Of a DNA stretch of 64,000 bases, positions 59,028-64,000 are shown in pieces (position 1 is the first letter of the stretch; every line of letters starts with the position of its first letter). Position numbers and translations under genes: made by a program. The notes under the pieces were generated by a model. That model worked only from the letters and a program-made list of their open reading frames with translations, searched no databases and had not been told where the DNA came from. The DNA comes from Halobellus litoreus. GTDB taxonomy: Archaea; Halobacteriota; Halobacteria; Halobacteriales; Haloferacaceae. The stretch is from positions 781,083 through 845,082 of the forward strand of contig NZ_JANHAW010000001.1 in the NCBI RefSeq assembly GCF_024464595.1. Direction: 5' to 3'.

Positions 59028-59107
59028 ATGAGTACTCCCACTGTGTACCGCCGAGCGCCACCCCGCTGACGGCGCTCGGCGGGAAGAGACGAGAGTAATC
59101 AGTATCA
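59028..59107. repeat. Palindromic intergenic element, copy 3
   Basis: About 80 bp. The inner stem CCGCCGAGCGCC/GGCGCTCGGCGG (12 bp perfect) surrounds ACCCCGCTGAC. The right end GACGAGAGTAATCAGTATCA is identical over its core to copy 1. The left end is degenerate (GATGAGTACTCCCACTG). TCA 59105-59107 is the stop codon of the LWR-salt gene. Confidence 0.7.
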
Positions 59108-59476
59108 GTCCTCGACGACGCGGATGCTGGAGCCGAGGTGCCTGTGAAGGACGTCGCGGGCGCTGTCGCCGTCGAACTCGTCCGGACTGGCCTCGATGGC
59201 GGCTTCGAGCGCCTCGCGGTACGCCGGATCGAGGCGCAGTTCGCTGAACCGCACCGCCTCGACCGGCACCGACAGCCACGACTCCGCGAGCTCCCGCGCG
59301 TGGCGCTCGTCCCCGACCTCGCCCCGCCAGAGCGTGTCGCGGAAGAACAGCCACGCTCCCTCGCCGGGCGGGTCGGCGTCGACCTCGACGGTCGTCTCGA
59401 CCGTCTGGGGCGAGACGCTGACGCCCGGCGGCGTCTCGAACCGGACCCGCACGCGGAATACGTAGGCGGCGTCCAC
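59105..59476 (-). CDS. LWR-salt protein
   Basis: 123 residues. The motif LFFRDTLWRGEVGD and the surrounding beta-alpha pattern (YVFRVRVRFETPPGVSVSP, TTVEVDADPPGEGAW) are those of the haloarchaea-specific LWR-salt family. RVVED ends the protein at the palindromic element. Function unknown. The gene begins 12 bp after the PCD/DCoH stop and is probably co-transcribed with it. Confidence 0.85.
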   Translation of the reverse strand: MDAAYVFRVRVRFETPPGVSVSPQTVETTVEVDADPPGEGAWLFFRDTLWRGEVGDERHARELAESWLSVPVEAVRFSELRLDPAYREALEAAIEASPDEFDGDSARDVLHRHLGSSIRVVED

Positions 59477-59488
59477 GGCCCGTCGGTC

Positions 59489-59764
59489 TCAGTACTCCGC
59501 GTCGAAGAGGTTCGCCAGGCGGATGTCCTTCTCGGTGATGCCGCCCTCCTCGTGGCTGGTGAGTCGCACCTCGACCTCCTCGTACCCGACGCGGATCTCG
59601 GGGTGGTGGAACTCCTCCTCGGCGACCTCGCCGACCTGCGTGACGAAGGCGATGCCGGCGAGGTAGTCGTCGAACCCGTAGGTCCGCGTGATCTCGTCGC
59701 CGTCGCGTTCCCACCCGTTGGGGAGTTGCGTTCGGATCTCGTCGTCGGTGAGTAGTTCGGCCAT
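59489..59764 (-). CDS. 4a-hydroxytetrahydrobiopterin dehydratase (PCD/DCoH) family
   Basis: 91 residues from ATG 59764. LPNGWERDGDEITRTYGFDDYLAGIAFVTQVGEVAEEEFHHPEIRVGY, split here for length, includes the EEFHHPEI active-site His pair. VEVRLTSHEEGGITEKDIRLA is the second signature. Classical role is dehydration of 4a-carbinolamine pterin. In organisms lacking aromatic hydroxylases it probably acts on other pterins, such as those linked to molybdopterin. Confidence 0.88.
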   Translation of the reverse strand: MAELLTDDEIRTQLPNGWERDGDEITRTYGFDDYLAGIAFVTQVGEVAEEEFHHPEIRVGYEEVEVRLTSHEEGGITEKDIRLANLFDAEY

Positions 59765-59847
59765 ACGGATGACGTCACTCGCCGGGCGCATAACGTTTCT
59801 CCCCTCCCGCTCGAACGGACGGCGAAACGCGGCGGAACCGGCCCGGA

Positions 59848-61257
59848 TCAGTCGTCGGAGGCGCTTTCGAGAACGTACTGCGGCAGCTCCTCGTCGCCCG
59901 TCTTTCGCTCGCAGTCACCGGCGGCGCTCGGGGACGCCGTCTCGCCGTCCCGCTCGGCCCGAGGATCCCCCGCGGCTCGCTCCGTTCGGTCGTCCTCCGA
60001 GAGCGCCGTCCGCGACTCGCCGAACTCCGGATCGAACAGCGTCATCGCCGTCCGGATCGTCGACCAGTCGTCCTCGGTGGCGGCGTCGCGGAGGCTCTTG
60101 GTCGGCGCGGCGAGCAACTGCCCGACGAGCGCGTCCGCCATCGACTCGACGGTCTCGCGCTGCTCGTCGGTCAGTCCGCCCTGGGCCTCCAGCCGCGAGA
60201 TCGCGGTCTCGACCTCCCGGGACTTCACCTGTTCGGCCGCCTCGTACATCGTGCTGATCGCCTCGTCGGCCTGTCGCCGCTTGTAGGCGTCGAGCAGCCG
60301 GTCGAACTCCGCATCGACCATCGCTTCGACCTCCTCGGCGGCGGCCTGTCGGGCGGCCTTCGTCTCCTCGGTGACCGACTCCAGGGCGTCGATGTCGTGG
60401 ACGACGACCGCGTCGACCTCGGCGGCGTCTGGGTGGACGTCGCGCGGCTGTGCGAGGTCGATCACGAGCGTCTCGCCCGCCTCGTCGACGTCTTCGGGGT
60501 CGAGGAGGTACTCCGGACGGCTCGTCGCGGTGACGACGACGTCGGCGTCGCCCAGGGCCTCGGCGACCGAGTCGAGCGAAATCGCCCGACCGGCGGTATC
60601 GACCGTCTCGGCGATGTGTTCGGCGTGGGGAACCGTCCGGTTCGCGACGGTCAGTTCGACGACGCCCGCCTCCGCGAGTGCCTCGGCCGCGAGTTTGCCC
60701 ATCTCGCCGGCCCCGATCACGAGCGCTGTCGCCCCGTCGAGGTCGATCTCCGTCTCGGCGAGCCGCGCGGCCGCCGAGCCGATCGAAATCGCCCCCTCGT
60801 TGATCTCCGTCTCGGTCCGTGCGCGCTCGCCGACGTGGATCGCCTTCGTGAGCCCGGTCTCCAGCGTCGGACCGAGCGCGCCGGCGTTGCGGGCGATCTC
60901 GATCGCGCGCTTGAACTGTCCGAGGATCTGGTCCTCGCCGAGAACGAGCGATTCGAGCCCCGCGGCGACGCGGATCAGGTGTCGGAGGCTCTCTTCGTGG
61001 CCCGTCTCGACGACGACGTCATCGCTGGCCGCTCCGTGAACCGTTCCGAGCGCGCGCCGACCGAGTTCGGTGGTCTCGGCGACGACGTACGCCTCCGCTC
61101 GGTTGCAGGTCTGGATGGCGAACGCCTCGCAGACGCCCTCGCTGTCGAGGAGCGTCTCGACGACCGCTCGGACGTCCTCGCCGGCCGCGTCCTCGATCTC
61201 GTCGACATCCGCGCAGTGGTGCGACACACGGGACCCGCAGATCACTCCCACGTCCAT
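59848..61257 (-). CDS. hemA: Glutamyl-tRNA reductase
   Basis: 469 residues. Catalytic Cys51 is in AIQTCNRAEAYVV. RVAAGLESLVLGEDQILGQFKRA, NEGAISIGSAAARLAE and VIGAGEMGKLAAEAL (NADPH) are followed by the helical dimerisation domain. Reduces Glu-tRNA(Glu) to glutamate-1-semialdehyde, starting tetrapyrrole synthesis. The acidic C-terminal extension of about 60 residues is halophile-type. The start overlaps the upstream sirC-like gene by 16 bp, tying the committed step to siroheme formation. Confidence 0.95.
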   Translation of the reverse strand: MDVGVICGSRVSHHCADVDEIEDAAGEDVRAVVETLLDSEGVCEAFAIQTCNRAEAYVVAETTELGRRALGTVHGAASDDVVVETGHEESLRHLIRVAAGLESLVLGEDQILGQFKRAIEIARNAGALGPTLETGLTKAIHVGERARTETEINEGAISIGSAAARLAETEIDLDGATALVIGAGEMGKLAAEALAEAGVVELTVANRTVPHAEHIAETVDTAGRAISLDSVAEALGDADVVVTATSRPEYLLDPEDVDEAGETLVIDLAQPRDVHPDAAEVDAVVVHDIDALESVTEETKAARQAAAEEVEAMVDAEFDRLLDAYKRRQADEAISTMYEAAEQVKSREVETAISRLEAQGGLTDEQRETVESMADALVGQLLAAPTKSLRDAATEDDWSTIRTAMTLFDPEFGESRTALSEDDRTERAAGDPRAERDGETASPSAAGDCERKTGDEELPQYVLESASDD

Positions 61258-62024
61258 CGGTCACCCCCTGTCGTGTTCCGTATCACGCGTGTCGCCTCTC
61301 GACGGGGATTGGACGCCCCCGTACGTAAAGCCTTCCAAACCAGCGGGTCGCGAACGACCGCCCGGATCGCATCACGACGCGCCGACGCGTCGAGGTCAGC
61401 GGCCCGCAGTTCGGCCCGTAACTCGCCGGTCAACTCGGCCATCCCCTCGGCGCCCTCGATCTCCGCTTCGATCCGCTCGCGCAGATACTTCGCCAGCGCC
61501 GGGCTCCGGCCGCCCGTCGAGATCGCGACCCGCACGTCGCCCTCGGCGACGGTCGCGGGGACGACGACGTCGCGCGCGCCGCCTCCGCGGGCCGTACTCG
61601 CGTCATCGCCCGCGTCGCCGTCGGTCTCCCCGTTCGGAGACGCGGCCTCGCCGGTCTCCTCGGGCGTCTCGCTCGTCTCGATCGAACTGCTGTCGGCGCG
61701 GTTGAGGAGCAGCCCCCGTCGCCGCGCCGCGGCCGCGACGGCGTCGTTCACCGCGTCGTCGTCGGTGGCGGCCACGACGAGCGCGGGAGCCGTCCGATCG
61801 AGCCACGCTTCGACGTCGGCGGGGGCCGGTCGCGCCCGAACCAGCGCCACCGCCCCGTCAGCGCTCTCGTCAGCCTCCCAATCGTCCTCCCGGTCGACGA
61901 AGTCGGGACTGACGACGACGACGTGCGCCTCCGCCGCGAAGCGGCGCGCCTTCCGCGCCCCGACGGGGCCGCCGCCGAAGACGAGCACCGTCTCCCCGGT
62001 AAAGTCGTGGTACAGCGGGATCAT
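61242..62024 (-). CDS. Precorrin-2 dehydrogenase (Met8/SirC-like)
   Basis: 260 residues. MIPLYHDFTGETVLVFGGGPVGARKARRF is the Rossmann NAD site. ALVVAATDDDAVNDAVAAAA and LLLNRADSS follow, with an inserted Ser/Gly/Asp-rich loop (about 125-150). VAISTGGRSPALAKYLRERIE is the Met8 signature around the catalytic region. It oxidises precorrin-2 to sirohydrochlorin and may also chelate iron. Upstream gene of the hemA pair. Bases 62025-62156, including a T-rich run (about 62041-62047), separate it from ahbAB. Confidence 0.9.
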   Translation of the reverse strand: MIPLYHDFTGETVLVFGGGPVGARKARRFAAEAHVVVVSPDFVDREDDWEADESADGAVALVRARPAPADVEAWLDRTAPALVVAATDDDAVNDAVAAAARRRGLLLNRADSSSIETSETPEETGEAASPNGETDGDAGDDASTARGGGARDVVVPATVAEGDVRVAISTGGRSPALAKYLRERIEAEIEGAEGMAELTGELRAELRAADLDASARRDAIRAVVRDPLVWKALRTGASNPRREATRVIRNTTGGDRWTWE

Positions 62025-62156
62025 TTTTGTGTCAATCTAGATTTTTTCGGTCGGTCGTTCGATGCTTCCGTCCATCTGAGGTTCCAGTTCGCTCGGGGGT
62101 CCCGTCCGCCCGGAGTTCCCAGTCACTCGGTCTGCCCGTTCGTTCTGCCGTTCCGG

Positions 62157-63227
62157 TCACTCGGTGTTCGCCGCGGCGCGCTCGTCGAGCCTGATTCCCG
62201 TCTTCTTCAGAATACCCGTCGAGAACAGCGAGTCCCAGTCGGCCTCGCCGACGTCCCAGTACTCGTTCATCGCCTCGCGAACCTGCTCGATCCGGCGGTC
62301 GCTCTCCGCCTCGGAGCGCCCGTGGGTCATCGCGAAGAAGTTGTACGGCCAGACGCCCTCGTGACGGGGGCGCTGGTAGCAGTGGGTGACGAACGGCAGC
62401 GACGCCACCGCCGGGCCGACCTCCTCGACGACCTCGTCGGGCACGTTCCAGACCGTCATCCCGTTCTCGGTGTAGCCGAGCGCGTAGTGGTTCGGCACGA
62501 CGCCGACGCGTCGGACCTTCCCCTCCCGCTCGAATCGCTTGATCGTCTCGACGACCCACTCGGTGTCGCGGCCGACCGCGTCGGCGACGTCCGCGTAGGG
62601 CGTCTCGGTGATCGGCAGGCCGCCCTGGATCTCCACGACGAGGTCGCGCTCCGCCGGCGTCAGCGTCTTCGACTCCGTCGGCGTCACGTCGGGCCCGAGA
62701 CCCGACAGGTCGACGTCGCCGTCGGGGATCGGGCCGTCGACGAGGAACTTCGCTTCCACGCGGAACTCCCGCCGTTTCGGCATATTGTACGTCTCCTGGC
62801 CGGTTTCGGCCTCGATGTCGGCGAGCACCTCGCCGACGCGGTCCTCGTCGGCGACGCTGACGACGAACCACATATTGAGATGCGGGTGCTCGCGCTCGTA
62901 GTTGTGCGCGACCTCCCGGTGGGCGTTGACCGTCTCGGCGACCTCGTCGAACCGCTCCTCGGGCGCGTGCATCGCGACCAGCGTGGCCGTGCCGCCGATC
63001 TCCTCGGCGTTGACGAGCGCCCCGAAACGACTCAGCGTGCCGGCCTCGTCGAGTTCCGAAACCCGTTCGAGCAGTTCGCCCGCGCTCACGTCGACGCCGC
63101 GTTCGCGCAGTGCGGCCGCCGCCGGTTCGAACGGGCGCTCGACAACGGGGAACCCGCCCTGGAACGCGTTGATGACGGCGCGGTCGAGTTCCGACAGTGC
63201 CGGCTCTGTCGCGTCTGCCTCGCTCAT
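62157..63227 (-). CDS. Siroheme decarboxylase, fused AhbA-AhbB type
   Basis: 356 residues made of two Lrp/AsnC-like halves. Half 1: ELDRAVINAFQGGFPVVERPF, GTLSRFGALVN, YEREHPHLNMWFVVS. Half 2: AERDLVVEIQGGLPITETPY, GKVRRVGVVPNHYALGYTENGMTVW and HCYQRPRHEGVWPYNFFAMTHG. In most organisms AhbA and AhbB are separate subunits that decarboxylate siroheme to 12,18-didecarboxysiroheme in the alternative heme pathway. Here they are one chain. Often misannotated as a transcription regulator. It sits directly upstream of the sirC-like and hemA genes. Confidence 0.9.
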   Translation of the reverse strand: MSEADATEPALSELDRAVINAFQGGFPVVERPFEPAAAALRERGVDVSAGELLERVSELDEAGTLSRFGALVNAEEIGGTATLVAMHAPEERFDEVAETVNAHREVAHNYEREHPHLNMWFVVSVADEDRVGEVLADIEAETGQETYNMPKRREFRVEAKFLVDGPIPDGDVDLSGLGPDVTPTESKTLTPAERDLVVEIQGGLPITETPYADVADAVGRDTEWVVETIKRFEREGKVRRVGVVPNHYALGYTENGMTVWNVPDEVVEEVGPAVASLPFVTHCYQRPRHEGVWPYNFFAMTHGRSEAESDRRIEQVREAMNEYWDVGEADWDSLFSTGILKKTGIRLDERAAANTE

Positions 63228-63359
63228 AGTTCACGCTCAGGCTGCCGGAAGGATAAGCGTCTCGAAGGGGTGGACGAACCGTTCACCGGACGGAGTGAGA
63301 GAGCCCCTTCGAGCGAGGGGACCGGCCGGTCCGCTCGGCTCGAGTTCCGAGTGCGCGAC

Positions 63360-63758
63360 TCAGGGAACAGCCGTAACGCGGTCGACGTGGTCCAGCGCCG
63401 CCAGGTCGTCAGTGAGGGCGTCCTGGTCGGGCCCGGCCTCGTAGTAGAAGACGATGTCGAAGGTGCCCTCCCGGAGCAACTGCTGGCACTCCCAGACGAA
63501 CGCGTCGTCCGCCAGGGTGAGCCCCTGAAACTGGTTCGAGGCGAACTCGTCGGTGTCGTTGCCGGCGTAGATGTACGTCTCGCCCTTCTCGGCGTGCTCG
63601 GCGAGGACGTCGTTGATCTCGACGGTGAGTTCGTGCATCTCCAGGTCCTCCTGGCTTTCGAGAGTCGTGTGGACGATCGCGCCCACGAGTTCGATCTCGC
63701 CGGGTTCGAGCAGTCCGAGCGTCCGCTGATAGAGGTCCGCTTCGAGTGTCTCGCTCAT
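63360..63758 (-). CDS. DUF5778 family protein
   Basis: 132 residues. LYQRTLGLLEPGEIELVGAIVHT, GETYIYAGNDTDEFASNQFQGL and FDIVFYYEAGPDQDAL match the haloarchaeal DUF5778 group, soluble and alpha/beta. Function unknown. Start ATG 63758 is followed immediately by the typical acidic N-terminus. Confidence 0.75.
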   Translation of the reverse strand: MSETLEADLYQRTLGLLEPGEIELVGAIVHTTLESQEDLEMHELTVEINDVLAEHAEKGETYIYAGNDTDEFASNQFQGLTLADDAFVWECQQLLREGTFDIVFYYEAGPDQDALTDDLAALDHVDRVTAVP

Positions 63759-63927
63759 ACCCGAACGTCGACCGCGCGGAATAAACGGATGGCGGTTTCG
63801 GCGTCCGGTCGGAACCGCTTCGTCGAACCGGGAGCACCGAGAAAATCGCTCGTGCGTCGGGACGTCGCCCGCGACGCACGCTCCTCACGACGGGAACGCT
63901 TTTTTCCCAGCGCGACGCCCTTCAGCT

Positions 63928-64000
63928 ATGGCCATCGGCGACCTCTCCGCCGTCGAAGGAACGGACGACGTCCACTACGTCGACGTCGGGATGCACGACA
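63928..64000 (+). CDS. N-terminus of a probable MBL-fold hydrolase (3' truncated)
   Basis: The first 24 codons read MAIGDLSAVEGTDDVHYVDVGMHD before the window ends. This opening (GDLxxVxGxxDxYYVDxGMxD) is the beta-hairpin start of haloarchaeal metallo-beta-lactamase-fold proteins. A T-rich TATA-like CTTTTTTCC lies 26-30 bp upstream, giving a leaderless message. The diagnostic HxHxDH is beyond the window. Confidence 0.5.
   Translation, partial: MAIGDLSAVEGTDDVHYVDVGMHD

Overview
This window is chromosomal DNA from a halophilic archaeon (class Halobacteria). The evidence is the high GC content, acidic proteins, Tat signals on secreted proteins, short leaderless transcripts behind archaeal TATA boxes, and archaeal marker genes: HMG-CoA reductase, aIF2-beta, aIF5A with deoxyhypusine synthase, Orc1/Cdc6, family B polymerase, sensory rhodopsin II with its transducer, AhbA/AhbB-type siroheme decarboxylase, and an LWR-salt protein. 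I cannot name the genus safely.

Layout. 1-4.8 kb: end of an unknown gene, a decayed PQQ-propeller gene, and two large secreted or surface proteins that share a duplicated C-terminal region. 5-19.6 kb: mostly housekeeping genes: tRNA methylthiotransferase, CDF metal transporter, HIT hydrolase and methionine aminopeptidase, a divergent HxlR regulator with an MhqO/MhqD-like quinone-detoxification pair, a DsbA-like protein, isocitrate dehydrogenase, HMG-CoA reductase, PyrF, glutaredoxin and cobalamin adenosyltransferase. 19.7-24.9 kb: tRNA-Val(CAC) followed by a lower-GC island whose ends carry partial copies of the tRNA 3' end. It holds small signalling genes (DICT, two HalOD1, winged helix, histidine kinase) and decayed DNA. 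25-29.3 kb: small membrane proteins, a lipoprotein, a medium-chain reductase and DUF2237.

29.3-36.7 kb is the most interesting region. It holds an Orc1/Cdc6-family gene, then a RecA-like protein lacking Walker A, a small helical protein, a stand-alone DnaQ/PolB-type 3'-5' exonuclease, and a family B polymerase with a degenerate internal exonuclease domain and an altered motif C. The orc, recA-like and polB promoters each carry CCGGAA boxes at nearly the same distance upstream of TATA. In the recA-like and polB promoters the match extends, ungapped, over about 35 bp. This looks like a co-regulated translesion or damage-response polymerase cassette, comparable in logic to the bacterial ImuA-ImuB-DnaE2 mutasome. 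The Orc-like protein is a plausible regulator, as Orc1-2 is in Sulfolobus.

36.7-43 kb: a small zinc-binding protein, a K+ channel with a zinc ribbon, a MetE-like enzyme, a long repetitive coiled-coil membrane protein, a PiT phosphate transporter and a CNNM/CorC protein. 43.2-52 kb: a PIN toxin-antitoxin pair, aIF2-beta, and a hypusine cluster (deoxyhypusine synthase, agmatinase-like protein, aIF5A) interrupted by htrII-sopII and a Nif3-like gene. 52-64 kb: UbiB kinase, Hsp20, two MoeA genes (one fused to a PBP-like domain), a HAD phosphatase, an LWR-salt protein, PCD/DCoH, and the heme set hemA - sirC-like - ahbAB.

Three copies (plus one partial) of an intergenic palindromic element occur at about 44.2, 52.1 and 59.1 kb. 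Each full copy abuts a minus-strand gene so exactly that its terminal TCA is that gene's stop codon.
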